Below are positions 21,920-34,516 of a DNA stretch of 64,000 nucleotides, piece after piece; position 1 is the stretch's first letter; each line of letters starts with the position of its first letter. The stretch lies in contig NW_022098024.1 of the NCBI RefSeq assembly GCF_002288925.2, positions 3,464,962 to 3,528,961 of the forward strand, in the 5' to 3' direction. This DNA is from Delphinapterus leucas. Its lineage: Eukaryota; Chordata; Mammalia; Artiodactyla; Monodontidae. Position numbers and translations under genes: made by a program. Below the pieces are notes generated by a model that had not been told where the DNA came from, searched no databases, and worked only from the letters and a program-made list of their open reading frames with translations.

Positions 21920-24900
21920 ACCTTATTGTTCTGAATCTCCCTGTATTGGAATTTCTGATACTAGCAAAATTAAAAGTCTTAAAAATGTATGTATTTTTCA
22001 TAAGGTTGTATTGAGGATGAAATTTAATAATTTTTACAAAACATTTAGCACAGTGGCATATAAACAAAGAATCTTTTAGGGTTTTTTTTCTTTTACTCAG
22101 TATGTTGAAATATGGCAATATTTCTGGTCCATCAAACTATTTTAATGTTTTCTCAGGAACGAGATTAAATTTTTTTTATTTAGCTATTGAACAAAAGAAA
22201 AAATCCTGAGAGTTTGACTCCATTTGACTTTAATTTAAATACATAAGGTAGAGCTGTCTGCAGTTACAAGCTTACCTACCAGATGAATATGGTATAAATA
22301 AAAAACACAGTAAAAATGTAATTACAGAAGCTGGTTAATTTTTTTGAAAGGTGTTTATGTTGGATAAGAAAGAGCTGATTTCTGCTATTTTTTATGATTA
22401 CGGTATTCTATTTATATTCTCAGCACTGAATTAATTTCCTTGTCTAATGCTCACCTTGCTGAGGATCCTTATAAAATACTTTAATGACTTGAGTACATAA
22501 ATCATCTGTGAACACAAATACTCTGCAGGGAGCTTTTTTAAGATTTTAGAGTGGTAGATAAGTCACTCAAAGTCTTCATGCCCCATTTTTTTTAATATAT
22601 CAAAGTGAAAAAATAACACTTGCCCTTTTCATAGACTTAACAGTGGTGAAACCTTAAAAAAACATCAAAAGTAAAATAAAGCATTGCATAGAGAGCTATG
22701 TCATGTATTATAAACAAAGTCTGCCAAACATAGGTTTAGCATTAGTGTTCACTTTTGTGATTTTTAACCATAAGCTAGCCTCATTCCTGAATTGTTAATG
22801 AACTTTATGCCTATAGGCAAATATCCCTATTATGAATGAGAATTTCCTGAAGGCTGTACTATAATATAGTTGGGCTGAAATTTGAGAATTCACAGCTACT
22901 TGTTAAAAACCAGACTAAAAACTAATTCATTCACATCTTTCATTAACTGTAGATATTCTCATACATTGTTCTGAATTCTAATTTTTAAATATTTTATATA
23001 TTTTTATTCTATATAGAAGAAAAATTTCTTAAAATGCCCAGCCTTTCTTAGTTTTCTCTGCTTTGATCACCAGAATCAGAACCAATACAGGAGAACATCA
23101 ATTTTAAAATAAATAAGTAAAAGTGTTGTAGTTCTGTAATGTGTGTGAGTCATAATTAAATACTTAAATTTATTAGAGGTTCTCACACATGTAACAAGTT
23201 CATTCATTCAGGTGGCAGATACTTGTCAATCACAGGGAGAGTTACTAGGTATTGAATAAACCCTCCTTAATTTACTAGTTGGTAAAACTTCATTTTCATA
23301 TATTGAATTTGCTTAAAGTGAATCCCATCTATATTCTCATTCAGCAGAAGCATCACAAACTTCCACCTGCATAGACTCACCAAACTTTTTAATCTAAATT
23401 AGAATCATTGAAGGGAACATAAAGACTCATCTATTATGTAATTGGTAATATAGTTGTAACTTTCAGTTTCTTTAAAACCGTATATCTCTTGCAGCCTGCA
23501 CATCTAACTCATTGTTTCTTGGAGAACTGAGGAAAGCATATTTGTATAGGTTGCTTTATTCTCACCATTCATCATAGAGATAAAATTAGGCAACATCAAA
23601 ATCCCATCAAGACAGAAGGGAATCACAGGTCAAGATCATGAAAAGGAAATTGATTCAAGAACCATGATTCTGATCTGCGATCTATAACAATAATCTAGCG
23701 TTTGTGGAATTTAATTTCTCTAAGCCTGTGTTTTACTTTTGTTAAATGAAAGATAACAGTAACTTTTAGGCTCTCAAGGTAAGTACATAAAGAATTATTA
23801 AGCCAAAGATGAACTAACCAACAGAATAACTGTTCAGGTATAAATCAGAAGGTAACATACCAAAAAGCTATTTGCAAGTTCTATATTCACACTTTAACTC
23901 TCTAGGAGAGCTTCTGGGTCTTAACTACGTAAAACATTCTGCCTCTTTGATAATCTAGCTAGGTTTCCTGCTTCTTTTCACTCTACAATAGCACAACCAA
24001 TTCTTAGGACTTTCCACTGACCACCACCACCATCATGTTATTCTGGTCCCAGTATTTAAATCAGTCCTTGTCTACTGCCTGATTCATTTCTTCATCATAC
24101 ACTTTGATCAATCCATATCATGAGCTCTGGCCATCTAAGAACATAATTATTTTGTTATAACTATTACGGTTTAATTTTGATGGCTAGTGAGAAGACCAAG
24201 AGAAAGAGAAATATTTTTCACTAGATATGTAATATTTCATTTTTGATTTCTCTTCTCCATATAAATATCTGAAAATCATTATTTTGTCATAAATGACTCC
24301 ATAGAGATAAATCCAGTGCCTTCAAAATTTCCTTTCCATGATATGGGATATTTGAAATGGCTTTTACTGGTACCTGTGGCCTGTTAAGATAGCTCATTCC
24401 TTAAAAGGCTGAAGAAGAAAATATGTAATTATTAAGGATTCTTTTCTCATGTTCAGATGAGGTGGAAGGAATTGAAAAGGAATAAAAGCTTACTTACATA
24501 AAATGAATTTTCTACTTGAAAAGTAATAAATATCAATGAACTGTATCATAATTATTAAAATAACCAAATCTAATTCTAAAGTTTTCTGAACATAATGGAA
24601 ATCATCTTAACCCTTTTCCCTACTGATAACCTTGCTTTAAAAAAATTACATCAACTTTGAAACAATCCCAAAGTATGTGGAATAATTAACAGAACTGTAA
24701 TCACTGTTGTAAACCTCCTGAGAACAGTCACTGTAGTAAAATTGGCATATTAAGTATACAGAAAAAAAAATCTGGTGCAACTAAACATGATTAATGATAA
24801 ACCAACTAATTTCACATGCAAAGAATATTAAACAGCTGTGGACTTTGACTAGTATCAAACTTCCCATTAATCTGATCCTTTGATAAAAGCAGACATACCA

Positions 24901-25865
24901 GCATATACCTTATTTTGCTCAAATATTCGAATCTTACAATCTCGCTGTTTTATAGTGGATTTTTGTTGGCTACTTAGAGTGGAAATAGACTCTCAAAATT
25001 TGATGAGGCACTAGTACAGAAGGTAGCTTCCAAGATTCTTAAGTGTATTTTCCAATGCTCAATCCTGAAAGAAAAATTTGGAAATCCCTCATTTGTCCCA
25101 ATGTTATTATGTAGATAATCTCTTCTAAGTGACTTCAACATCGTGGTCAGTGTGTCTCCACGGTCTTGCAATTTTTAAGTAATTTGGTGACTAATGGTTA
25201 TGCCCTTAGCTCTTTCATAAGCTCATTTTTAGAAAAATTCTAAAATTGAGAGAAATAAATTTCATAATGTCTCACCCATGTGTTTTCTATTAACCATGGA
25301 ACTTTTATCCAAATAAAGGACAGGAAATGGGCATAGTCATTATGTTAGAGGAAGGACAGTGCCTCTTTATTATGCATCATAAGTCCTATGATTCAAAAAT
25401 GGTCTTTTTTACTGTGTAATGAACTACTTTTGATTCCAGTGATGTTTTCTCTGAGGAAGCTTCTGCTTTTGCAGTGACAATAACTAGGACCATGATATGA
25501 ATAGGCTGAATGCACATTATTTATTTGGCCTGAAGAAGGTACCACCCAAGATTACTCCCCTGTATATGCTTGAAACATAACCATCAACTGTACATTGCTT
25601 TGTATTTCAAGGATCAACTTTTTGAATTTCTTGCTCTTATGTTCTTTTTCACTGTACTTTTTTCTTTGCCTTTCCTTTTATGTTTCTTAATTTTCATAGC
25701 CTTAGTGTTAATCTCTTTTAAAGTCCATAAACGTATATTGGGACTACACATGGGAATTGCACAGACATCTTTAAATTACATCCTTAATATTACTGGTAGC
25801 TGCCTTTGGATTTTCAACATGCAACCTGGTCAGCAGGAGTAAACTTGGGACTCTAGCTGAGGGAC
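21920..25865. other. Long stretch with only weak repeat relics
   Basis: Weak MIR-like pieces occur around 22550-22640 and 23640-23800 (sense), and an L2-like 3' end around 23200-23270 (antisense). Otherwise it is unassigned AT-rich DNA with no exon, RNA gene or young element. A frame of 90 codons at 25570-25842 is low-complexity hydrophobic and has no homologue known to me. Confidence 0.4.
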
Positions 25866-25869
25866 TCAA

Positions 25870-26085
25870 CCCAAGTAATAGCAGCAATGACAGCAAACCT
25901 TAACTGAGAAATTAATATGCACCAGACACCTTGGTAAACATTATAACAAGAGTTGCCTGACAGTTATTAACGCTACAGGAAATGAAGGCTTAATGGGCTT
26001 AGCTATCCTGTCCAACTCATAGCTGGTAAGTGGTAGGTCCAAATCTTTCTGAGGCCAACTACTACCCTAAATTACTGACCAGCAT
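25870..26085 (-). mobile_element. MIR SINE fragment
   Basis: Antisense MIR: TTAATATGCACCAGACACCT, AAATGAAGGCTTAATGGGCT, AACTCATAGCTGGTAAGTGG and TAGGTCCAAATCTTTCTGAG are in the right order. Confidence 0.72.
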
Positions 26086-26327
26086 GACTGAGCCAGTGTG
26101 CCCCATGCTTGAAGCAACCACTCCAGCCTTTACAAGTGAGTCTTCATTGTAATTGAGGCTTGCATATGGGATTTCAGTAGAATGACTCATAAATAGGATA
26201 ACCTCCTTGAAATTAATTCTGAGTATATCTTGAAATCAAATATCTCCTCTGTGTTCTCTCTTTTTTTTTTTTATAAACCCTGGTGCCTACTTACTTCAAT
26301 AAATGGGATCTTTCTTTAATACAAACT

Positions 26328-26385
26328 AACAGTTTTTACTGGGATTCTAAATAAATAACAGTTTTTACTGGGATTCTAAATAGTG
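26328..26385 (+). repeat. 29-bp tandem duplication
   Basis: Two copies of a unit beginning AACAGTTTTTACTGGGATTC lie at 26328-26356 and 26357-26385, identical over at least 26 bp. It is a local duplication, not a known repeat family. Confidence 0.9.
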
Positions 26386-26389
26386 TTGA

Positions 26390-28435
26390 CTATTTAGCCT
26401 GTTTTATATACCTGTGTACTGGGATATCCTTTATACTTGCACAGAAGCTTATTTTATTTTTACCTTTTGCTACTATTTATTAAATATAAACGATAACGTT
26501 GTTGATATGATTATGTTGTATAGGTCTGATTCTCTTCTAGATTTTTTAAATTAACCTAATTATTTTTTTTAACATCAGATCATACTGGGGAAATGTCATC
26601 TATCTTTTTATGAGAAACTGAACTCAAAATTATAGTGCCCAGAGTAGTTTTGGCAGAAAATTCATAATGTATAGTTGTGCTGAGGACTGAGTCACAAGAA
26701 ATTGTCACCACTTACCACAAATTAAACATTGTCTTACCCCTATATGCTTTTTTTGTATCTCAATATATTTTTAATCTGGCCAATTTCTAAATGTAAATAC
26801 AGACTCCTTGTTTTCTTTTTAAATTATTTTAAATTAAAGAGGAAAAAAATCAATTTAATTAGACTATAATGAATGTTTACAGTTATTTCCTTGTTTGGTT
26901 TACAGCATCAAACAAATGTATCAGAATGCAGATAATAGGAAATCCCATCAAAATTGATACTATCTCATTTATATAAATTGGTATACTGACAAAATTAAGT
27001 TAAAGTGGTTTTTTATCTTTATATCTCCTTGAGTCTTAAGTCACTTATAGTTTCTACTTTTTATCACTTTTTTAAAAAATTTTTACATCTTTCCTAGTCT
27101 TACTCTTTTTAGCTGCTGAACTGGAATGGTAATTTTTGAACTGCTACTTTTCTGTTTCTTCTTTTAGCTTGGCTCTTGTTTCCTTCTCTCTGCACCATCA
27201 CATCACTACCTGTCACCCTCATCTCACTAAAACATGGCATTCCTTTTTGTGAAACTTTGGTCAGATCTCTTTCTTGTGATCCTTAGCTCGAGTAGAGAAA
27301 TTTCTCCCAATACACAATGATTAAAATTAAAAAAAAAGAGTTCTCAGGTAACAAAAGAGACATATGACAGCCAATGAGCTTAAAAAAATTAATGTAGTAG
27401 AATTAAAGATGAGAATAGGAAATGGATAGGAAGCCAGAAAAGAGCTGAAAAGGTATTTGGTGAAAATTCATATTACTGCCTATAAGAATTAGTGAAAAAA
27501 TCAAAATGGAAAATATGTACCATACCTGCTCAACATTTTTTAAGCCTCTCAATGAATTCAAAAGTGAGAATCTTTAAAGCATTTGCTCCTGAAATTTTCA
27601 AAAATATAAAGAACTATCACTATATTTCTTGGGAACTCCCCAACAGTGAAGCATATTTACTGCTATAATAACAAAATGACGGTTTGTGCCAGCCTAGGCT
27701 TTGTGGCCCATTCTTCAAGTATACACAATCAAAAGTTGAAATCCAGTAAGATTTAAGAAGGTAGCTTTTCAAATAGTTTCAGGAGCTGCTGGAAACCAGA
27801 CTACTTGAAATTGGCTTTAAAAATAAATAAATAAACAGGCAAACAAACAAACAAACTCCAAACACCACATGAAGGTTGTAGAAGGGTATAGATGTTCAAG
27901 AGCAGAGGAAATTAAATTACAGCCAAGCTAAAACCCATGCAAGAGCTATCATTTGATGGCTACTCATTTTATCTGTACTCTCAAATGTATGAAACAGAAT
28001 AGGTAAAAAATAAAATGACTCGGAAAACAGAATTCTCCTGTTTTGGTTCCTTAACAGTGTACTTTGGGCATTCAAGTTAATACAAGAAAAAGCGGAAAAG
28101 AAAACAGGCTATAACCTAATTAGTAATAATATATGTTGCTCATTTATCCTGTTTTACAATATAGCATGTATAAATTAAACCACTTTACGTTTTCTTTTTT
28201 CCCCTCCTAAAAAATTTGTACATGAAAGAAAAGCAAATCTAGGGTCTGATTCTTTTTCTGTTTCTTTAAAAATACAATTTATTTCCATATACTTTGTATG
28301 AGATAAAAGATTAAAAATTGAGATTTATATCATATATGCCTCATTTTCAAGTAACTTATCTATTCTTTTTTCCTTTGTAGGAACAAAACTATTGGATTTA
28401 GTTATTTTCAATGTGGCAACAGAAAGATGGCTGAA
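26390..28435. other. Unassigned stretch
   Basis: Contains a compound (AAAT)n(AAAC)n low-complexity tract at about 27820-27856. No exon or dispersed repeat can be named. Confidence 0.4.
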
Positions 28436-28439
28436 AACT

Positions 28440-28863
28440 AGAATATCATAAGGTGAAGTTTATCTCTCCTCCCCCTAAATCTGGACTGACCTATGACTGC
28501 TTTGACCAATAGAGTGTGGCAGAAATAATGCCACACCAGTTTGGGGCTTAGCATTTGAAAGAATTATAGCTTCTGCTTTGGTCCTATGGAGCCATCAGCC
28601 AACATAAAAGTATGACTGTCCTGCTGGAGAGACCACATGGAGAGGCCTGAGATTACATGGTGAAGATGAAGGGGCCAGCTGAATCCTGCCTTCTAGCTGT
28701 CACCTCCAAGATGCCACACATGTAAGTAAAACCATCTTGGACACTCCAGACCTGCCCTAAGTCACCCTAGTTAATCTCAGGTGAGCAAATAAATTGCCCA
28801 ACAAAGTGTTACCTGCATTCCCTGACATACTCAACTTGGAGATACAAGAAATCATATTGGTCA
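28440..28863 (+). mobile_element. MLT1-type LTR, left part (split by CHR-1 SINE)
   Basis: Sense landmarks: TGCTTTGACCAATAGAGTGT, TGGCAGAAATAATGCCAC, CTGCTGGAGAGACCACATGG, AGAGGCCTGAGATTACATGG and ACCATCTTGGACACTCCAG. The element stops at the CHR-1 insertion and resumes at 29211. The 5' boundary is approximate. Confidence 0.8.
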
Positions 28864-28875
28864 GGCCACTGAATT

Positions 28876-29210
28876 ATTTTTATTTTTGGTTGCGTTGGGT
28901 CTTCATTGCTGCGTGCAGGCTTTCTCTAGTTGCAGTGAGCAGGGACTACTCTTCGTTGTGGTGCGCAGGCTTCTCATTGTGGTGGCTTCTCTTGTTGCAG
29001 AGCGCAGGTTCTAGGCATGCGGGCTTCAGTCGTTGTGGCACGTGGGCTCAGTAGTTGTGGCTTGTGTGTTCTAGAGTGCAGGCTCAGTAGTTGTGGCGCA
29101 CAGGCTTAGTTGCTCCACAGCAGGTGGGATCTTCCTGGACCAGGGCTTGAACCCATGTACCCTACATTGGCAGGCAGATTCTTAACCACCACACCACCAG
29201 GGAAGTCCCG
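28876..29210 (-). mobile_element. CHR-1 SINE, full length (long form)
   Basis: At about 335 bp this is the longest CHR copy here. The minus strand carries the tRNA-like head (GGACTTCCCTGGTGGTGTGG), a B-box-like GGGTTCAAGCCC, several tandem-like ACAACTACTGAGCC units, and an A/T-rich tail of AAAAATAAAAATAATT type. The duplication GGCCACTGAATT is exact at 28864-28875 and 29211-29222. It landed in the 3' part of a pre-existing MLT1 LTR. CHR SINEs were moved by LINE machinery and encode no protein. Confidence 0.95.
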
Positions 29211-29262
29211 GGCCACTGAATTTTTAATTAGTCTTTTGTGCAGCCATATATCACCAGAACAC
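29211..29262 (+). mobile_element. MLT1-type LTR, right part
   Basis: GGCCACTGAATTTTTAATTA, then CTTTTGTGCAGCCATATATC, matches the LTR 3' end (CCACTGAGTT...TTGTTACGCAGCAATA type), continuing the LTR broken at 28863. Confidence 0.65.
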
Positions 29263-29269
29263 TGGGCAT

Positions 29270-29615
29270 ACAGACTGACTTTAAGCAAAGGAGAAAGCCA
29301 TATCTGTAAAATTATTTCAGAGTTCAGAAAGAAAAACCTACTTCATTGCCCCATCTCAAAATTGGAATGAAAACAATATGGTTATCTCTTCACCTGTTTA
29401 ATCCAGCTGGAAGTTCTTTTAACTCGGAAGTAAGATGGATTGGCTCCTGTCAGAGATAAGGATAATTTGTCAAGTTTTACAATTAATGTATGCAAAAATT
29501 TAAAACAACTCAATATATTATTGTTTCTAAGTTGTAAATTCGATTTAGAAAAAAAATGAGTAATAGTACACCTTATAGATTTTGCAATAGTGTATATCAA
29601 AATGTATGTCCATAT
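29270..29615. other. Unassigned stretch
   Basis: No recognisable element. Confidence 0.35.
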
Positions 29616-29619
29616 CTAA

Positions 29620-29690
29620 TGAATCATATTAGCAAATATTTATTGACCTCCCACTACACACAAGCCCTACTCTAGGCAATGGAGATCATA
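29620..29690 (-). mobile_element. LINE L2 3' end fragment
   Basis: AGCAAATATTTATTGACCTC, then CACTACACACAAGCCCTAC and GGCAATGGAGATCATA, matches the antisense L2 3' terminus. Confidence 0.6.
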
Positions 29691-29694
29691 TTTT

Positions 29695-31080
29695 TCTAAA
29701 TATAACCAATATCACTATGGTAGCTAAATGCCTCATATGTGTCCAAAACAGTAACAGTGACCAACTACCAACCATATGTCATTATATTTCAGTGACTTTA
29801 GTTATATCATTTAACTCCCTTCTCATTTTAAACATTTTTTACAATTATCATGTATTATTTATATATATACAAGAAAACAAATATATCTGTGTACTTTTAG
29901 AAAGTCAACTGAGGAAAAAGCACGTAAGTAAATAGTAGAAATGTATGTGATGATTTTGTTTTAAACCAGAATAAATTGTAGTGGGAATTGCTCAAATGAT
30001 CCCAAGAGTAGAAAATGGTTTGGAAAGAAAAGGTTAAAAAGGGAATATTACCCATACATCTTTTCATCCTCGACCAACCCCAGAAATGCAGGAAAACATT
30101 TTTACCTACAGCCAATGTATTCTAATCAGCTTGGGAAGGGTGGTTTGCTTGAAAAGAGTGTCAAAATTTCATTTAATAGACTTGCATGAAGTAATGTCTC
30201 AGTGCAAACATTCACATTAGTGATATTAATGTCCATACTTTATGTGGAGGAACAATATTGGTGTAACCTGGTCATGCACATCAGGAGACTCCCCTTTTAT
30301 AATAATAACTTCTTCTCACTGCAGTTTGATCAGGCTCAGTGACCTGGAGGTAATAAATAAGTAAACAAACCAAACAACAGATAAATAAATCCCCTGTCAA
30401 TAATGTTCTTTCAAACCATCCAATCCCCTGGGACTGATATTTTTAATTAAGGAAAATAAATTGTACTGTGCTGAATCACTAATGATGTAGAGAATCAAAT
30501 AGTATTTAAATGATTTGTTTTGCAGTATTTGTGTACAAATTATATTATTCAATACTGTATGAGCAGGGAAGATAAAGGAAATAGAAATAAGATTTATTTT
30601 ATCATGTGGTGGATTTTGCTTTATGAAATCATGAGCCTTTATTCACTTATTTGAATCAAAACAGGAAAATGAGAATCATCATGGCACATAAAAATTATAT
30701 TTGTTTAAGTCACAGTTGTAGATTTAGGGTGCCATTTTGCAATGAGCCCACCAAACTCATAATTTTGGGTCATTATGGTGAATACTTTTCATTCTCTCAG
30801 TGAACACACTGTGATTAAATTAGGATGATGAGTTCCACCTGACTTAACACATTAACAAATGAATAAACAAACAGAATAGAGTAGACAAAATAAACAGAAG
30901 AACAGTAAAACCACACACAATACAACATCTATTGGCTCCTGTAACTAAAATGTGTAGAGATTTGGGTAAGGTTTAATGCATAAACCCAACATTGTCTTAA
31001 AGGAATCCTTTTCTATCCATGTTTTCACTGACTCTTACACTATGACCGCAACTCCATATGATGACCTGTTATATAGGGTA
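29695..31080. other. Unassigned AT-rich stretch
   Basis: No exon, RNA gene or named repeat. Confidence 0.4.
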
Positions 31081-31084
31081 AATA

Positions 31085-31287
31085 TTTAGGAAGTTAGACT
31101 CTAGAACCAATGCCCTATATTTTAATCACTGTGTAGCCTTGGTTTCCTTATCTCTGCCTTAGTGTCCTCATCTGGGCCCTAGTATCCTTATCAGAAAGAG
31201 AAGACAACAAAAATACCTACCCCGTATTATTGTGAAAATTAAATTAACTAATAATAAATGTAAAGCTCCCAGTTCAGGGTCTGATGT
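31085..31287 (+). mobile_element. MIR SINE
   Basis: Sense MIR: CTTGGTTTCCTTATCTCTGC and the related CAGTGTCCTCATCTG-type block, with an apparent internal partial duplication, then AAAATACCTACCCCGTATTA and ATGTAAAGCTCCCAGTTCAG. Confidence 0.75.
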
Positions 31288-31288
31288 A

Positions 31289-31385
31289 ATGGATTGGCCA
31301 AAAGGTTCGTTCAGTTTTTTTCTTAAGATGCTCTAGTAGCACTTAGTTGTCTTTAACTTTATTCAAAACAATTTTGTTAGATTTC
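31289..31385 (+). mobile_element. Mariner DNA transposon, left terminus
   Basis: ATGGATTGGCCAAAAGGTTC is the same terminal repeat as at 973-997, but here it runs on into GCTCTAGTAGCACTTAGTTG and TCTTTAACTTTATTCAAAAC, which I recall as the sub-terminal region of the longer cetartiodactyl mariner. It stops after TTTTGTTAGATT, with no right terminus and no transposase, so it is a truncated longer copy. Confidence 0.75.
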
Positions 31386-31554
31386 TCAATTTCGAATTGG
31401 AGAATATGATACAGCATTCTATGTTGCAATTGGTGCAAAAAATTGACAAAAAGAAATCTTTTATATGAAGATAGTAAGAACGTGAACAAGACTGCAATAG
31501 ATAGTGTATGTGAAAAGTAATAGAAAATAAAGTTGAAGGAATATTTGGCTTTGC

Positions 31555-31785
31555 AGTCAAGAGAGGGAAATTGGACTTGATCCCAACTGGGAAGCCATAA
31601 TAAGTCCTTGAGTCTTTTTCTGACATGATGAAACCAATGTTTAACAAGAATTAGCCTGACTGATATACACGGAGACTGCTGAAGGTAAGGGAACTAGTTA
31701 GCAGATTGTATAGTAATTTAAGATTGAGGTGATATAGAGCAGTAGACTAAAGTAGCAGCAGTGGAGCAAGCAGGAAACAAGGACA
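31555..31785 (-). mobile_element. LINE L2 fragment
   Basis: GGAAGCCATAATAAGTCCTT, TTTTTCTGACATGATGAAAC, GGAACTAGTTAGCAGATTGT and AAAGTAGCAGCAGTGG follow the antisense L2 coding-region order, strongly diverged. Confidence 0.55.
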
Positions 31786-31789
31786 AGCC

Positions 31790-32919
31790 TTAGTGAAAAA
31801 TTTAATTTAGAATATGAAGGAAAATGTCTAGACCAATATTTTAGCTTAGTAATGAAAAATCATGGTAGTATTGATGCAAAAGTGGGGAAGGAGAAAAGTT
31901 AACATTGATATGTTTGTTATGTCTTGAAAGTAGGAATTTTAAAGTAGAGAAATTCCAGCACCAGTTGAATATATAAGGGTGAAATTCATATGAGAGGTCA
32001 AATCTGGAGCATCTCAAAAGAGTCATCTATTTCTTCACACATTTCAAAGCTAAATTGAAGATTCCAAGGAAAGCTCATTTAAAATGTATCCTCTTGTTAG
32101 GTCACCTTTTATTGAATCCTTTGAATTATCTGGTAAAAAAGAAACAAAATGTCTTCTCACAGAATGATTCCAATGATTAGATTCAAACTTATAATTTACA
32201 CATAACTGTGTTGCCATTATTTTGATTAAATTTGGTTTATTATAATAATCAGTGGTAAACAAGAGTTTGCACTCTATCTCCAAAATTTGTCTTTTTAAAG
32301 TTTTTCTTAATCATCAAAGAAGCCAAGGGCATGGTCTAAACTGTGGAATCAGCAAGTTTGCTTGACTAAAGTAGGAGAGAAATTAAGTCATAATCCATTT
32401 ATTATCTTCTGTTGTCAGTAGGAAGCAAGAACTTCTTACTGTATGCTGAATGCAAAACAGATGTTGTTCAGTAGGTTTGACTGTGGACTCTTTCAATTTT
32501 TTACTTTTAAGACAACATTTAAAGGTGCCAGATTGCTCTAATCACAAGTGGCAACCATTCATTAGCTTAATGGAAAAGGGTAACAGATTATGTATATAAT
32601 AGTCACCAAGGGAGAAGATACATATTTACAACCACAACACTTATGTAGATAGATTGTAGACAAAATAATCTTCCACAGGAGGGAGAGAGACAAACAATTA
32701 CTCTAATGGAAAGCAAAGAACGTGACTAACATTAAATGCCACCCAAAGACAGATATTTGTGGTGGGAATGACATGCAGGATAGGTGTGTAACTTGGCCTT
32801 GAGTTTTGGGCAATAGAGGTAGGGAAGATAATAAATGTATTGAGATGCTGCAGTCTGAAGGAACCATTGTAGATTTGCCTTTTACTTTTTGAAGTAATCA
32901 CACTGTTTTTTTTTCCTGG
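31790..32919. other. Unassigned stretch
   Basis: AT-rich; short frames on the minus strand (31841-32283) have no recognisable similarity. It may include further decayed L2. Confidence 0.35.
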
Positions 32920-33425
32920 TGTGAATTTATAAAATGGCCTCCAAAGATAACACACCTTAATTCCCTGTAAATATGGTGAGATATCACTCTCATGACGATG
33001 TTACGTTATATGTCATAGTTGACCTTAGGATAGGGAGATGATCTTGCTGGGCCTTATCTAATTATATGAGCCCTTAAAAACAAAGAAATGTATTTGTCTG
33101 ATGGCAGAAGTCAGAGGGATTTAGAACAAGGGAAGGGCTGGATGTATTGTGGGATTTAGGATAAAATGGATGATGTGAGAAGAAATGTGGCAGTCTTAAG
33201 GAACTGAGAGAGGCCCCTGGGGCTGAAAGCCAGCAAATTAAGGAGAGCCTTGGTCCTCTTACTGCAGAGAAGTGAAGTCTGTGGAGAAAAGGAATGAGCT
33301 TGGAAGAGGACCCCAATTTCCAATAAGAATACAATTGGCTGACACTTGGATTTCAGCTTTCTGAGACACTGAGCATAGAACCCAGCCAAGATCCCTGGAC
33401 TTCTGACGTATAGAACTGTGACTTA
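32920..33425 (+). mobile_element. MLT1-type LTR (ERVL-MaLR)
   Basis: TGTGAATTTATAAAATGGCC start, AATTCCCTGTAAATATGGTG, CTTGCTGGGCCTTATCTAAT, and the region GGACTTCTGACGTATAGAAC just before the expected polyadenylation signal. The last part of the LTR is missing. Confidence 0.8.
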
Positions 33426-33429
33426 GAAA

Positions 33430-33835
33430 AAGTAACATCAGAGAACAAATCCATGATTTTCTTAGAGCTGGAAAACCAACAATTTTGCTATATAGTAAAC
33501 ATCTACAATATGGATTTAAAAAATAATTTCAGATATGCAATATGGATAGCCATGAATAAGCAAAACATAGATATGCCGTTATCCAAAACTGATTTAAAGT
33601 GGAGATGGTTGGGAAAAGTGTAATAATACATCCATATTCATTTTGAATAATGGGTGTTAAATTGAGAAACTGAGAATTTCAAGAAAATGTCTTTGGTTTA
33701 TACTGTTGGGCCTATTAATCTATAATGAAATGCAATATGTGGCCAAACATAAATTTTGAGTTTTCCTTTTCTTTGAATTACTATGATATTATTTATTAAA
33801 TATCTGATTTATTTGTACTTACAAATGAGAGAAAT
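33430..33835. other. Unassigned stretch
   Basis: AT-rich, nothing recognisable. Confidence 0.35.
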
Positions 33836-33846
33836 GATTACACTTT

Positions 33847-34160
33847 CTTTTTTAAGATGTTGGGGGTAGGAGTTTATTAATTAATTTATTTATCTTTGCT
33901 GTGTTTTGTCTTCGTTTCTGTGTGAGGGTTTTCTCTAGTTGTGGCAAGCGGGGGCCACTCTTCATCACGGTGCATGGGCCTCTCACTATCGCAGCCTCTC
34001 TTGTTGCGGAGCACAGGCTCCAGACTCACAGGGTCAGTAGTTGTGGCTCACGGGCCTAGTTGCTCCGCGGCATGTGGGATCCTCCCAGACCAGAGCTCGA
34101 ACCCGTGTCCCCTGCATTAACAGGCAGATTCTCAACCACTGCACCACCAGAGAAGCCCAG
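33847..34160 (-). mobile_element. CHR SINE, intermediate form
   Basis: The minus strand has the CHR head ending at 34160, a B-box-like GGGTTCGAGC, the unit GAGCCACAACTACTGACC and a tail region with AATTAATTAATAAAC. It shares with the 63621 copy the block around TCATCACGGTGCATGGGCC, so both belong to one subfamily distinct from the short and long forms. A decayed duplication, GATTACACTTT (33836-33846) against GATTGCACTTT (34161-34171), supports the boundaries. Confidence 0.88.
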
Positions 34161-34164
34161 GATT

Positions 34165-34380
34165 GCACTTTTGATCTGTAGTCGTCTCATGTAGCAGTTC
34201 TTAATAAGGAAATAAGTATATGAGAAATTTCCTCTTTATTTTACTCTCCATTTTGATTGTGAAAATGATTACACGAGATAATAAATACTCATTTCCATTT
34301 AAGGGACTGCAATTTCAGATGTACTATGGCAGGTAGCAATATGGAGCTTTGTAAAGTTGTAGATGAAGAAGGAAAGAAAA
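34165..34380. other. Spacer between two CHR SINEs
   Basis: Only about 220 bp of unassigned sequence separates two independently inserted CHR copies. Confidence 0.4.
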
Positions 34381-34389
34381 TAAACCACT

Positions 34390-34516
34390 TTTTTTTTTTT
34401 TTTTTTTCGGTACGCGGGCCTCTCTCACTGTTGTGGCCTCTCCTGTTGTGGAGCACAGGCTCCGGATGCGCAGGCTCAGCGGCCATGGCTCACAGGCCCA
34501 GCCACTCCGCGGCATG
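34390..34516 (-). mobile_element. CHR SINE, short subfamily, 5'-truncated
   Basis: Only the 3' part of the SINE is present: an A-tail of about 18 (34389-34407 as T), then the CCGCGTACCG-type boundary up to the CATGCCGCGGAG region. The tRNA-like head with its A and B boxes is absent. The sequence AAACCACT occurs at 34382-34389 and 34517-34524, followed on both sides by T-rich sequence, so the truncation arose at insertion and not by later deletion. Confidence 0.9.

Noticed and set aside
25570..25842. 90-codon hydrophobic frame that could suggest a membrane protein
   Set aside because: T-rich DNA reads as Phe/Leu/Ile; no conserved residues, signal context or homologue.
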